Below, one piece after another: positions 37,527 through 46,384 of a stretch of DNA of 64,000 nt; within the stretch, counting starts at the first letter, position 1; each line of letters opens with the position of its first letter. Below the pieces are notes generated by a model, which made no database searches, was not told the DNA's origin, and saw only the letters and a list, made by a program, of their open reading frames with translations. Source of the stretch: Faecalibacillus intestinalis (GTDB taxonomy: Bacteria; Bacillota_I; Bacilli_A; Erysipelotrichales; Coprobacillaceae); NCBI RefSeq assembly GCF_003024685.1, contig NZ_PYLQ01000002.1, forward strand, positions 229,906-293,905, in the 5' to 3' direction. The translations under genes were made by a program, and so were the position numbers.

Positions 37527-38241
37527 TTATTTATTAGCACATAATGATTTGAAAATTATCCAAAGAAAAGATATGTTTAACTTTTCTTTGGATACTGTTT
37601 TATTATCACAGTTTTGTACAATCAATAAAGATGTAAAAAATATTGTTGATTTTGGTACAAATAATGCGGCTATTCCATTATTGCTTTCAAAAAGAACACC
37701 TAAAAAAATTATAGGTATAGAAATTCAAGATGAAGCGGTTGATCTTGCTAGAAGAAATGTTGAGATGAATGATTTAAATGACCAAATTGAAGTCGTTCAT
37801 GGAGATATTAAAGATGTTATCAAAGAGTTACCAAAAGCACAGCTGATTGTTTGCAATCCACCATTTTTTAAAGTAGGGGAAAATAGTAATTTAAATGATA
37901 ATGAATATTTAACAATAGCACGTCATGAAATAAAAATTGATTTAGAAGGTATTATTTCAGCGGCAGCTTATTTATTAGACAACAAAGGAAGATTTGCAAT
38001 TGTTCATCGACCTGATCGTATGATTGATATTTTAAATATTATGCAAAAATATGATGTTGAACCTAAAAGAATACGTTTTGTATATCCTAAAATGAATAGA
38101 GATTCACATGTCTTATTAGTAGAAGGAATGTATAAAGGAAAAAAAGGATTAAAAATCGAACCACCATTATATGCACATAATGATGATGGAAGTTACAGTA
38201 ATGAAGTAAGAAGAATGTTTGGAGAGAAGATAGATGAATAG
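37504..38241 (+). CDS. tRNA1(Val) adenine-N6 methyltransferase-type protein (YabB/TrmN6)
   Basis: This gene encodes 245 residues from the ATG at 37504, behind CAGGAAAG and inside the end of ricT. It has a Rossmann methylase fold: IVDFGTNNAAIPLLL (SAM motif I) and VCNPPFF (NPPF catalytic motif of N6-adenine methylases). The family includes TrmN6, which makes m6A37 in tRNAVal. The neighbours match Bacillus yabB, although the yazA gene that normally precedes rsmI is absent. Confidence 0.9.
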   Translation: MENQEVINYLLAHNDLKIIQRKDMFNFSLDTVLLSQFCTINKDVKNIVDFGTNNAAIPLLLSKRTPKKIIGIEIQDEAVDLARRNVEMNDLNDQIEVVHGDIKDVIKELPKAQLIVCNPPFFKVGENSNLNDNEYLTIARHEIKIDLEGIISAAAYLLDNKGRFAIVHRPDRMIDILNIMQKYDVEPKRIRFVYPKMNRDSHVLLVEGMYKGKKGLKIEPPLYAHNDDGSYSNEVRRMFGEKIDE

Positions 38242-39082
38242 ACAAAAGAGTTTTGAAAATGAAAGACCAACATTATATTTAGTAGCAACACCTATTGGTA
38301 ATTTAGATGAAATGACATATCGATCTATTAATACTTTAAAAAATGTAAAATATATTGCTGCAGAAGATACAAGAAATACTGTTAAGCTTTTAAATCATTT
38401 TGAAATTTCAACAAAACTTATTTCTCATCATGAACATAACATAAAACAATCAATTCCTAAACTTATACAATTATTAGAAGAAGGAAATGATATTGCTTTA
38501 GTAAGTGATGCTGGTTATCCTGCTATTTCTGATCCTGGATATGAATTAGTTAAAGAAGCAATAGAACATGAAATAAATGTTGTTCCTATTTCAGGATGTA
38601 ATGCTTGTTTAGATGCTTTAGTTGTTTCAGGAATTGCTCCACAACCATTTATGTTTTATGGTTTTTTAGATCATTTAGATAAGAAAAAGAAAAAAGAATT
38701 AATTGATTTAAAGAAATATAAAGAAACAATTGTTTTTTATGAATCACCACATAGAATTAAAAAAACATTAAATTTAATGTTAGATATTCTAGGAGATAGA
38801 AATATTGCTTTATGTAGAGAAATTACTAAAAAACATGAAGAAATCATTAGAGGTCATATTTCTGAAATTATTTCTATTGTAGAAGAATTAAAAGGAGAAA
38901 TGGTTATTGTTGTTGAAGGTAGTCAAGAAGTAGAAGAAGAAATAACTTTTGAAACAACAATCAAGGAAGACGTAGATATGTATATTGAAAAAGGAATGTC
39001 TACTAAAGATGCAATTAAAGAAGTTGCTAAACAAAGAAATCTTAATAAAAATAGTGTTTATCAAGAATACCATTCTAAATAA
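38234..39082 (+). CDS. rsmI: 16S rRNA 2'-O-ribose C1402 methyltransferase
   Basis: This gene encodes 282 residues with the tetrapyrrole-methylase-type fold: LYLVATPIGNLDEMTYRSI, AEDTRNTVKLL, SDAGYPAISDPGYELV and FYGFLD. It methylates the ribose of C1402 in 16S rRNA. It overlaps the preceding gene by 8 bp and ends at a strong terminator. Confidence 0.95.
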   Translation: MNRQKSFENERPTLYLVATPIGNLDEMTYRSINTLKNVKYIAAEDTRNTVKLLNHFEISTKLISHHEHNIKQSIPKLIQLLEEGNDIALVSDAGYPAISDPGYELVKEAIEHEINVVPISGCNACLDALVVSGIAPQPFMFYGFLDHLDKKKKKELIDLKKYKETIVFYESPHRIKKTLNLMLDILGDRNIALCREITKKHEEIIRGHISEIISIVEELKGEMVIVVEGSQEVEEEITFETTIKEDVDMYIEKGMSTKDAIKEVAKQRNLNKNSVYQEYHSK

Positions 39083-39094
39083 TGGTATTTTTTT
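39066..39094 (+). terminator. Terminator of rsmI
   Basis: AATACCATT (39066-39074) pairs with AATGGTATT (39081-39089), followed by TTTTT. The stem overlaps the stop codon of rsmI and touches a parS site. Confidence 0.88.
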
Positions 39095-39109
39095 GTTTCA
39101 CGTGAAACA
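39094..39109. other. parS site 2 (after rsmI)
   Basis: TGTTTCACGTGAAACA is an exact parS palindrome immediately downstream of the rsmI terminator, in an intergenic gap. Confidence 0.9.
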
Positions 39110-39172
39110 AAATTAAAAGCTATAAAAGATATATCATTTGTGGTATATTATAAAAAAGGAGGAAGTGGTAAT

Positions 39173-40516
39173 ATGTATAGCAAAGATAGCTACAATTATG
39201 GTAGACATGGAAGAAAAAGAAGATTAAAATCAATACCTGTAATTATTACATTATTGGTTGTGATATTAATATTAGGAGGTATTTATTTTTTACTATTTAA
39301 TGAGAAAAATAAATATGAAGATTATAATACTTATAATGAAACAAATAAACAATATGGAACAGTACAACACTATGAAAAAGAAAATGATGATTTTTACATT
39401 TCATTATACTATCCTAAATTAAAAGAAAAGAATTTAAATAAAATTATTAAAGAATCATATAGCACATATTTAAAATCAGAAAAAAAGAAAAAGGATCAAA
39501 AAGATATATTATATCTAGATTACTCTTGTAAAAAGATTTATAAACAATATGTTGTTGTTGAATTAGATTATAAGCGTATTAATGAAGATGAGACAAAAAC
39601 AAAAGCAACAAAATCTATAATGACATATGATTGTAAAACAAATCAATTAGTTGCTTTAAAAGATTGTTTACATGGTAAATATGGAGATTTATTAAATACA
39701 TTGGGTGTAAATGAATATAACAAAGAATCAACATTAATAAAAGTTGATAAAGATAGTTTTACATATTATACAGATGATACATTAAAAAATAAAATTGTTG
39801 TTAATTATAAAGAATATAAAGATTACATAAAATTAGCAAATAAAAATATTCCATCTAATGCACCATTAGGTGTCAAAGCACCTAAGTTAATGAAAGTAGA
39901 TCCAAAGAAAAAAATGGTTGCTATTACATTGGATGATGGACCACATAAAACATTAACAGAAAGAGCAATGAATGCATTTGAAAAATATAATGGTCGAGGA
40001 ACATTCTTCGAATTAGGTCAAAACATGAATCTTTATCCAGATATTGTTAAATCAGTTTATGAAAGAGGACATGAGATAGCAAGTCATACATATCAACATG
40101 CACAACTTACAAAATTAGATGCTACTGCTTTAGATGAAGAAATTAAGAAAACACAAGATGCTTGTTTCAAAGCAACAGGTACTGAACAGACACTTGTTAG
40201 ACCTCCATATGGAGCAAAAAACGATGCAGTTAAATCAGCCTTCAACACATATGGTTTAAGTATGATTTTATGGGATGGAGATACAGAAGATTGGCGTTAT
40301 AGTAAAGCAACAGATGGTGCACAAATAGTATGTAATAATATTATAAGAGATGCTAAAGCAAAAACTGGTGATGGTAATATTGTCTTGATTCATGATATTC
40401 ATGAAAATTCTGTTGCTGGATTAGAAATGGCTTTAGATCAATTAAGTAAAGAAGGTTATCAATTCGTTACTGTATCAGATTTATTAAAATATAAAGGACA
40501 TTCTGAATATAAATAG
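39173..40516 (+). CDS. Membrane-anchored polysaccharide deacetylase (PdaC-like)
   Basis: This gene encodes 447 residues from the ATG at 39173, behind AAAGGAGG; an upstream GTG-type start would give 11 extra residues. A basic cytoplasmic tip and one membrane helix (VIITLLVVILILGGIYFLLF) are followed by a DUF3298/DUF4163-like domain (about 55-205) and a NodB deacetylase with AITLDDGPH, SHTYQH (metal His), RPPYGA and a late VLIHDIH. It probably removes acetyl groups from peptidoglycan or another cell-wall glycan, lowering lysozyme sensitivity. The substrate is inferred from the domain pairing. Confidence 0.9.
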   Translation: MYSKDSYNYGRHGRKRRLKSIPVIITLLVVILILGGIYFLLFNEKNKYEDYNTYNETNKQYGTVQHYEKENDDFYISLYYPKLKEKNLNKIIKESYSTYLKSEKKKKDQKDILYLDYSCKKIYKQYVVVELDYKRINEDETKTKATKSIMTYDCKTNQLVALKDCLHGKYGDLLNTLGVNEYNKESTLIKVDKDSFTYYTDDTLKNKIVVNYKEYKDYIKLANKNIPSNAPLGVKAPKLMKVDPKKKMVAITLDDGPHKTLTERAMNAFEKYNGRGTFFELGQNMNLYPDIVKSVYERGHEIASHTYQHAQLTKLDATALDEEIKKTQDACFKATGTEQTLVRPPYGAKNDAVKSAFNTYGLSMILWDGDTEDWRYSKATDGAQIVCNNIIRDAKAKTGDGNIVLIHDIHENSVAGLEMALDQLSKEGYQFVTVSDLLKYKGHSEYK

Positions 40517-40541
40517 TATAGTTTAGGCTATACTATTTTTG
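40513..40541 (+). terminator. Terminator of the deacetylase gene
   Basis: ATAGTATAG (40513-40521) pairs with CTATACTAT (40528-40536), followed by TTTTTG. The T-tract runs into parS site 3. Confidence 0.85.
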
Positions 40542-40555
40542 TTTCACGTGAAACA
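40540..40555. other. parS site 3 (after the deacetylase gene)
   Basis: TGTTTCACGTGAAACA is an exact parS palindrome just after the deacetylase terminator. A degenerate fourth copy (TGTTTCACATGTAAAACA) lies at 58274-58291. Confidence 0.9.
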
Positions 40556-40609
40556 TATTTTCTTTCAATGAAACTCATTGACATTGATTTAAGGGTTTGA
40601 TAAAGTTAA

Positions 40610-40835
40610 TAAGGATACAATAAATACGAAGAATGGAAGATGTTAAAGCAAAACATTTAGAGAGCTGATGGCTGGTGAAAATCAGTATGTTAAACTTTAA
40701 GAGATGGCCCAGGAGTAGTTATTTCAAATAGTTAGAAATAATCGTTAACTGCGTTAAAGTTTTGAGTGACACAGCAATGTGTAAAAAAGGTGGTACCGCG
40801 ATTATTCGTCCTTTTATAAGGGCGTTTTTTATTTT
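40610..40835 (+). promoter_or_regulatory. T-box riboswitch controlling metS
   Basis: The leader contains the T-box core AAGGTGGTACCGCG (40787-40800), which pairs with the uncharged tRNA 3' end, a Stem I region with GAGAGCTGATGGCTGGTGA (near 40659-40678), and a terminator formed by CGTCCTT and AAGGGCG followed by TTTTTT (40807-40830). Uncharged tRNAMet should favour antitermination and raise MetRS. The specifier is presumably AUG because the next gene is metS. The exact specifier loop was not resolved by eye. Confidence 0.92.
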
Positions 40836-40853
40836 TATAAAGGAGATTAGAAG

Positions 40854-42815
40854 ATGAAAGACGAAAAAGATTATTATCTTACAACAGCAATTACTTATAC
40901 TTCAGGTAAACCTCATATTGGAAATACTTATGAAATTATTTTAGCTGATGCAATTGCTCGTTTTAAAAGACAAGAAGGGTACAATGTTCGATTCCAAACA
41001 GGAACAGATGAACATGGACAAAAAATTGAAATTAAAGCTAAAGAAGCAGGAATTGAACCAAAGCAATATGTAGATCAAGTTGCAGGTGTAGTTAAAAATA
41101 TTTGGGATATGATGGATACATCGTATGATCGATTCATGAGAACAACTGATGAATATCATGAAAAACAAGTACAAAAAATCTTTAAAAAATTATATGACAA
41201 AGGTGATATTTATTTAGGTCATTATGAAGGTAAATATTGTACAGCATGCGAATCATTCTTTACTGAATCACAATTAGTTGATGGTAAATGTCCTGATTGT
41301 GGGGGAGATGTACATGATGCCAAAGAAGAAGCATACTTCTTTAAATTATCTAAATATCAAGATCGTTTAATTAAACATATCGAAGATCATCCAGAATTTA
41401 TTCAACCAGTTTCAAGAAAAAATGAAATGATGAATAACTTCTTAAAACCAGGATTACAAGATTTATGCGTTTCTAGAACATCATTTAAATGGTCTATTCC
41501 AGTTGATTTTGATCCTAAACATGTTGTTTATGTATGGATTGATGCCTTAACAAACTATATTACAGGACTTGGATATGATGCAGATGGAAATCATGGTGAA
41601 TTATATAAAAAATACTGGCCTGCTGATTTACATTTAATTGGTAAAGATATCGTTAGATTTCATACAATTTATTGGCCAATTATGTTAATGGCATTAGATA
41701 TTCCATTACCTAAACAAGTATTTGGACATCCATGGTTATTACAAGGTGAAAGTAAAATGTCCAAATCAAAAGGAAATGTTATCTATGCAGATGATTTAGT
41801 AGATATCTTTGGTGTTGATGCAGTAAGATATTTCGTATTACATGAAATTCCATATGATAATGATGGAAGTATTACATGGGATTTATTAGTAGAAAGAATT
41901 AATAGTGATCTTGCTAACGTTTTAGGAAACTTAGTTAATAGAACAATTGCTATGTCTAATAAATACTTTGGTGGTATTGTAGAAAACAAAAACGTATGTG
42001 AAGACGTAGATCAAGAATTAAAAGATTTAGCGTTAGCTATGCCAGCTAAATCTATTGCTAAAATGGATGAATTCAAAGCATCAAATGCATTAGATGAAAT
42101 CTTCAACTTATTAAGAAGAACAAACAAATATATTGATGAAACAATGCCATGGGCATTAGCTAAAGATGAAACTAAAAAAGATCGTTTAGCTACAGTATTA
42201 TATAACTTAATTGAAGCAATCAGATTCTCAGCAGTTATGCTATATCCATATATGCCTTCAACAGCTACAAAAATCTTAGATCAAATTAATACAGATCAAC
42301 GTGATTTTGAAAGCTTAAAAGAATTTGGAAACTATGCATCAGGAACAAAAGTAGTTGAAAAACCAGAAATGTTATTTGCTAGATTAGATCCAAAAGAAGT
42401 TGCTAAAAAAGTAGAAGTTATTGAAGCAAAACAAAAAGCTTCTATCAAAGCTGTAAAAGAAAAGAAAGAAAAAGAAGCTAAAGAAACAAAAGAAGAAATT
42501 ACAATTGATGACTTTTCTAAAATTCAATTAAAAGTAGGAAAAGTTATTAAATGTGAAAAACATCCAAATGCTGATAAATTATTAGTAAGCCAAATTGATG
42601 TTGGTGAAGAAACACCAAGACAAATCGTAAGTGGTATTGCTGATGTTTATTCACCAGAAAAATTTACTGGTAAAAAAGTTATTGTTGTAACAAACTTAAA
42701 ACCAGCTAAATTAAGAGGCGTAGAATCACAAGGTATGGTTCTTGCCGGTGGAGATAAAAAAGTATTAGGTGTTGTAGATGCAGGAGAATTACCAGTAGGT
42801 ACAACAATCAGATAA
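40854..42815 (+). CDS. metS: Methionyl-tRNA synthetase
   Basis: This gene encodes 653 residues: class I motifs HIGN (in GKPHIGNTYE) and KMSKSKGN, a zinc knuckle (CTACESFF and CPDCGG), a helical anticodon domain, a Lys/Glu-rich linker (near 530-550) and a C-terminal tRNA-binding OB domain (IDDFSKIQLKVGKVIKCEKH, ending PVGTTIR) for dimerisation. The ATG follows AAGGAGAT directly after the T-box terminator. It charges tRNAMet for initiation and elongation. Confidence 0.97.
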   Translation: MKDEKDYYLTTAITYTSGKPHIGNTYEIILADAIARFKRQEGYNVRFQTGTDEHGQKIEIKAKEAGIEPKQYVDQVAGVVKNIWDMMDTSYDRFMRTTDEYHEKQVQKIFKKLYDKGDIYLGHYEGKYCTACESFFTESQLVDGKCPDCGGDVHDAKEEAYFFKLSKYQDRLIKHIEDHPEFIQPVSRKNEMMNNFLKPGLQDLCVSRTSFKWSIPVDFDPKHVVYVWIDALTNYITGLGYDADGNHGELYKKYWPADLHLIGKDIVRFHTIYWPIMLMALDIPLPKQVFGHPWLLQGESKMSKSKGNVIYADDLVDIFGVDAVRYFVLHEIPYDNDGSITWDLLVERINSDLANVLGNLVNRTIAMSNKYFGGIVENKNVCEDVDQELKDLALAMPAKSIAKMDEFKASNALDEIFNLLRRTNKYIDETMPWALAKDETKKDRLATVLYNLIEAIRFSAVMLYPYMPSTATKILDQINTDQRDFESLKEFGNYASGTKVVEKPEMLFARLDPKEVAKKVEVIEAKQKASIKAVKEKKEKEAKETKEEITIDDFSKIQLKVGKVIKCEKHPNADKLLVSQIDVGEETPRQIVSGIADVYSPEKFTGKKVIVVTNLKPAKLRGVESQGMVLAGGDKKVLGVVDAGELPVGTTIR

Positions 42816-42820
42816 TCTAA

Positions 42821-42848
42821 AATCGCATGATTTCATGCGATTTTTTTT
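42821..42848 (+). terminator. Terminator of metS
   Basis: AATCGCATGA pairs with TCATGCGATT, followed by a T run to 42848. It separates metS from the cobalamin-controlled unit. Confidence 0.9.
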
Positions 42849-42919
42849 CTATTTCATCTATATTTTTTTATTTAACTATAATATAATATCCAAGTACAAA
42901 GTAAAATTGAATAATATTT

Positions 42920-43078
42920 ATAGGTTTTAAATATTTAATATTTAAATTAAAAAGGAATCAGGTGAAATACCTGAACGGTCCCGCCGCCGTAATGTGGAGA
43001 ATAAGCATCAAAGTCACTGGGAAACTGGGAAGACGCTTAAACAATGAAACAGAGTCGGAATACTTGCCTATATCTAAG
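42920..43078 (+). promoter_or_regulatory. Cobalamin riboswitch
   Basis: The conserved core is clear: AAGGAATCAGGTGAAATACC, then ACGGTCCCGCCGCCGTAATG (the B12-box GCGGNCCCGCC-type region, with one change), AGTCACTGGGAAACTGGGAA followed by GACGC, and AGTCGGAATACTTGCCTAT at the 3' end. It binds adenosyl- or other cobalamins and should switch off the downstream genes through the following terminator when B12 is plentiful. Confidence 0.95.
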
Positions 43079-43115
43079 GATACACTTTACGGAGTATAAA
43101 GTAGTTCTTCTAGAT

Positions 43116-43146
43116 AAACTAGGATAACTATGCCTAGTTTTTATTT
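43116..43146 (+). terminator. Riboswitch-controlled terminator
   Basis: AAACTAGG and CCTAGTTT form a stem (43117-43142) followed by T-rich sequence. It sits between the aptamer and the first gene of the B12 unit, and so is likely the expression platform. Confidence 0.75.
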
Positions 43147-43177
43147 AGGAGTTATTTAATTTGAAGGGGGAAAGAAT

Positions 43178-44254
43178 ATGAAAATGAAAAAAATTGTATG
43201 CAGTCTTATGATTTCAGTATTATGTTTTATGACTGCTATTTCTGGTGTATCGGCAGCTTCTTATGATACATCAAAAATTAATGATGCTTATTCTAAAGTT
43301 GTTGAATATTATAAAAATAACAATACTTTAAATAATGCAGATAAAATTCTTGCTGTAGAATCTTTAGGGTTAGAAGCAGAAAGTAATCAATTTGATATTT
43401 CTTCAGTAGATTTTAGTAAAACATCACTTTCTAAAAAAATTGTAACAGAAGTTTTATTAGGAATTGATCCTACAAAAGACAAAGAAACATTAGAAAGCCA
43501 AATTGATGAAAATGGTAATGTTGAAGGTAGCTGGGGAGCTTCTTCAGATATTTGGACATTATATGCTTTATATGCTACATCATCAGAAAAAACAAATTTA
43601 CTTGCTGATAAGTTAAATACAGATTTAGCATCATCTAGTGTTTGTGGTTATGAATGGGGTGGAGTTTACTATGCTGACTATGATACTACAGGATGGGTTA
43701 TCGAAGGTTTAGCAGTTGTTAATAAAGAAAAATATGCCACTACTATTAATAAAGCAATTGATTATATAAAAAGTAATACAACTGTAAAAACAACAGGATG
43801 GATTACTACTGATAATGTAGATACTCAATCTCAAGTATTAGAAGGAATGTTTGCTTATGATGCAAATGCTTTATTAAATGATAATTATACTATTCATCCA
43901 GTTGATTGCCTTTTAAATACACAATTAAGCGATGGTTCATTCCCAAGTAGTTATAATGCTGAATATACTACTGCAGAAGTAGCAAAAACATTAGGTACAT
44001 ATAAAAATGGATCAGTAATTATTAAGGCAAAAAAAGCATATGATAAAATATTAAATCCAGAAGAACCTGATAATAAACAACCAACAAATGCTAATAGTAC
44101 AGTTCAGTCAACACAACCAACTGAAAATTCAAATAAAAAATCTACTTCAGTAAAAACTGGAGATGAAACTAACATTGTTATCTTTGTTTCATTATCAATG
44201 GTATCTGGTGGATTATTCTTAGTATTAAGAAAAGAATATGAAAGAGTTCATTAA
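43178..44254 (+). CDS. Wall-anchored intrinsic-factor-like alpha-barrel protein (B12 capture)
   Basis: This gene encodes 358 residues: a signal peptide (CSLMISVLCFMTAISGVSAA), then a domain of helical repeats (about 28-290) with motifs such as GSWGASSDIWTLYAL, TTGWVIEGLA, TQSQVLEGMFA and LSDGSFPSSY, typical of alpha/alpha-barrels of the terpene-cyclase/transcobalamin type. A Thr/Ser/Gln linker leads to a C-terminal sorting signal SVKTGD, a hydrophobic helix and a charged tail, so it should be sortase-anchored. It lies directly behind a cobalamin riboswitch and overlaps a DUF4430 gene, which makes it the alpha-domain half of a B12-binding pair. Ligand binding is inferred from context. Confidence 0.8.
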   Translation: MKMKKIVCSLMISVLCFMTAISGVSAASYDTSKINDAYSKVVEYYKNNNTLNNADKILAVESLGLEAESNQFDISSVDFSKTSLSKKIVTEVLLGIDPTKDKETLESQIDENGNVEGSWGASSDIWTLYALYATSSEKTNLLADKLNTDLASSSVCGYEWGGVYYADYDTTGWVIEGLAVVNKEKYATTINKAIDYIKSNTTVKTTGWITTDNVDTQSQVLEGMFAYDANALLNDNYTIHPVDCLLNTQLSDGSFPSSYNAEYTTAEVAKTLGTYKNGSVIIKAKKAYDKILNPEEPDNKQPTNANSTVQSTQPTENSNKKSTSVKTGDETNIVIFVSLSMVSGGLFLVLRKEYERVH

Positions 44255-45023
44255 TAAAATAAAAAATATGGATAAAACAAAAAGAATTGTAATATTATTT
44301 ATTACAATTTCTTTTGTTTTTATTGGTGGTTTTTCAATTTATAATGGAGTTACTGGAAATTATCAAGATAATTCAGTAGCTCAAGTAAGTTCTATAAAAG
44401 AAAAAAATACTAAGGAAAAGAAAGAAGAAAAAAAATCAAAATCAGAAGAAGTTAATCAAACAGAAAAAAAGAAAGAAACTACACAAAAAGAAGAACAATC
44501 ATCTTCTCAAGAAAACAATAAACAAACATCTTCTGAAGAAAAAAAAGAGTCAACAAATAATGAAAAAAAATCTACAAATACTACTGTACAAAGCAGCAGT
44601 AAGAACAGTAATGTAAATCATTCACAAAGTTCTACTAGTAATTCTCAAACAAATAGTGGACAATCAAGTAACAATCAATCTCAAAATTCTTCTAGTAATA
44701 CCAATCAACAACCAAATACGGAAAAAATAAATGTAAGTATTCAAGTTATTGGGATGGGAAATACAATGATGTCTGGAACATTAAATGTTGATAAAAATAG
44801 TAATGCATTAAGTGTTTTAAAAACTTTAGCAGCTAAGAATGGAAAAGAAGTAGCTGGAAGTGATTACTATGTTTCAGGAATAGGTGGTTTATATGAAAAA
44901 CAACATGGACCAATGTCAGGATGGATGTATAGTGTTAATGGTGTTGCACCTAATAAAGCAGCCATAAAATATGATTTAAATGACGGTGACCAAGTTGTTT
45001 GGTATTATGTAAATTATAATTAA
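44238..45023 (+). CDS. Membrane-tethered DUF4430 (transcobalamin beta-domain-like) protein
   Basis: This gene encodes 261 residues: an N-terminal membrane helix (IVILFITISFVFIGGFSIY), a long low-complexity linker of Lys/Glu then Ser/Asn/Gln (about 45-160), and a C-terminal DUF4430 domain (163-261) with INVSIQVIGM-type opening, LSVLKTLAAKNG, YVSGIGGLYEK and GWMYSVNGVAPNKAAIKYDL. DUF4430 is the bacterial relative of the C-terminal domain of intrinsic factor/transcobalamin. The start overlaps the previous gene by 17 bp, implying equal production. The tether would let the domain reach across the wall and close over B12 held by the alpha-barrel partner; that mechanism is inference. Confidence 0.82.
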   Translation: MKEFINKIKNMDKTKRIVILFITISFVFIGGFSIYNGVTGNYQDNSVAQVSSIKEKNTKEKKEEKKSKSEEVNQTEKKKETTQKEEQSSSQENNKQTSSEEKKESTNNEKKSTNTTVQSSSKNSNVNHSQSSTSNSQTNSGQSSNNQSQNSSSNTNQQPNTEKINVSIQVIGMGNTMMSGTLNVDKNSNALSVLKTLAAKNGKEVAGSDYYVSGIGGLYEKQHGPMSGWMYSVNGVAPNKAAIKYDLNDGDQVVWYYVNYN

Positions 45024-45034
45024 GGAAATAAATT

Positions 45035-45571
45035 ATGCATTCAAATAAAGTAAAAGAAATAAGTTTAATAGGAATATTAGCGGCAGTTAATATTGCTTCA
45101 CGTATATATTTACAATTCTTACCCAATATTAAACCTGTAACATCTATTATTATTATATCAGTTATGTTATTTGGTTTAGGATTTGGTGTTAAGTTAAGTG
45201 TTGTTACAACAGTAGTTTCTAATTTATTTTTAGGAATGGGAACATGGACGTTCTTTCAAATATTAGCTTGGGTTGTTATTTGTTTAATTACTCAGTTTTT
45301 GATGGATTTTTTAAAGAAGATAAATAAGGAACCAAAACTGTTTCCTATGGCTTCCTTTTCCTTTTTTATGGGATATGTCTTTGGTATTGTTGTGTCACTT
45401 GAACAATTAATGTTAGGTGGTCCTTCTTTATATATTGTTTATTATATGGCAGGATTGTTATTTGATACTTTTCATGCAGTAGGAAACTTTTGTTTTTATT
45501 TAATATGTGCACCTATTTTAATGAAAGTATTAAAAAAGGAATCAGAAAGAATAAGATTAAAACAAGACTAA
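45035..45571 (+). CDS. ECF transporter S component, probably for cobalamin
   Basis: This gene encodes 178 residues with about six hydrophobic helices, starting with EISLIGILAAVNIASRIYLQ, the Ala-rich first helix used by S components to dock on EcfT. It lacks its own ATPase and T genes, so it must share the group II ECF module encoded elsewhere. Third in the riboswitch-controlled unit, it should import cobalamin; S components such as CbrT/CblT do so in lactobacilli and others. Substrate is assigned from the riboswitch and neighbours. Confidence 0.85.
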   Translation: MHSNKVKEISLIGILAAVNIASRIYLQFLPNIKPVTSIIIISVMLFGLGFGVKLSVVTTVVSNLFLGMGTWTFFQILAWVVICLITQFLMDFLKKINKEPKLFPMASFSFFMGYVFGIVVSLEQLMLGGPSLYIVYYMAGLLFDTFHAVGNFCFYLICAPILMKVLKKESERIRLKQD

Positions 45572-45584
45572 GTTCTTGTTTTTC
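45559..45584 (+). terminator. Terminator of the B12 unit
   Basis: AAACAAGA and TTCTTGTT form a short stem at the end of the S-component gene, followed by TTTCTTTTT. Confidence 0.6.
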
Positions 45585-45636
45585 TTTTTGATTGAATTAT
45601 AATTAAATAAGAATTTATCATGAAAGGAAGAGTTTT

Positions 45637-46278
45637 ATGATTGTAAATGAAGAAGCAGTTAAAAAGATATTAGAAGAAGTAAAACCAGCAAAATTAGTTG
45701 CAGCTACAAAATATGTAGATGTTAAAGAAATTGAAAAATTAGAAAAATTAGGAGTTACTTGTTTTGGTGAAAACAGAGTACAAGCCTTTTTAGAAAAGTA
45801 TGAAAATTATCATGGTAATGGTGAGTTTCAATTTATTGGAACTCTACAACCAAATAAAGTGAAATATATTATTGATAAGGTGACATTGATTCATGCAGTA
45901 GATCGTTATTCTTTATTAAAAGAAATTGAAAAACAAGCCGCTAAAAGAGATTTAGAAATGCCTGTTTTAATTCAAGTAAATATTGCTAAAGAAGAAAGTA
46001 AACATGGTTTTGAAGTAGAAGAAATTGATGAAGTATTTAATAGTTTAAAAGATTATCCTCATGTCAAAGTAAGAGGACTTATGATGATGGCACCACATAT
46101 TGAAAGTAGTGAAACTGAAAGGTATTTTAAAATGACACAAGAGCTTTTACAAAGACTTCAAAAAGATTATCCAATGTATCAATTGGATCAGTTATCAATG
46201 GGAATGTCTAATGATTATCATGAAGCTTTAAAACATGGATCAACAATGATTAGAATTGGAAGTGCTTTATTTAAATAG
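45637..46278 (+). CDS. YggS-family pyridoxal-phosphate homeostasis protein
   Basis: This gene encodes 213 residues with the fold type III barrel motifs: LVAATKYVD (PLP Lys), FGENRVQAFLEKY, FIGTLQPNKVKYI, VLIQVNIAKEESKHGF, RGLMMMAP and LSMGMSNDYHEAL followed by RIGSALF. It binds PLP and balances vitamin B6 and some amino acid pools; no catalytic role is established. The ATG follows GAAAGGAAG. Confidence 0.93.
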   Translation: MIVNEEAVKKILEEVKPAKLVAATKYVDVKEIEKLEKLGVTCFGENRVQAFLEKYENYHGNGEFQFIGTLQPNKVKYIIDKVTLIHAVDRYSLLKEIEKQAAKRDLEMPVLIQVNIAKEESKHGFEVEEIDEVFNSLKDYPHVKVRGLMMMAPHIESSETERYFKMTQELLQRLQKDYPMYQLDQLSMGMSNDYHEALKHGSTMIRIGSALFK

Positions 46279-46326
46279 ATATGAAAATATTTATTTTTTT
46301 GTTTAAATAATAAAATTTCAAATAAT

Positions 46327-46354
46327 TTGACATAGTGTGACAAAAGCGTATAAT
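46327..46354 (+). promoter_or_regulatory. Promoter of the marR-activase operon
   Basis: A consensus TTGACA (46327-46332) and TATAAT (46349-46354) are spaced by 16 bp. The sequence between and around them (TAGTGTGACA) may include the regulator's own site, but no clear palindrome was resolved. Confidence 0.75.
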
Positions 46355-46384
46355 GTTAGCAGCCGAACAAAAAAGGAGACATTT

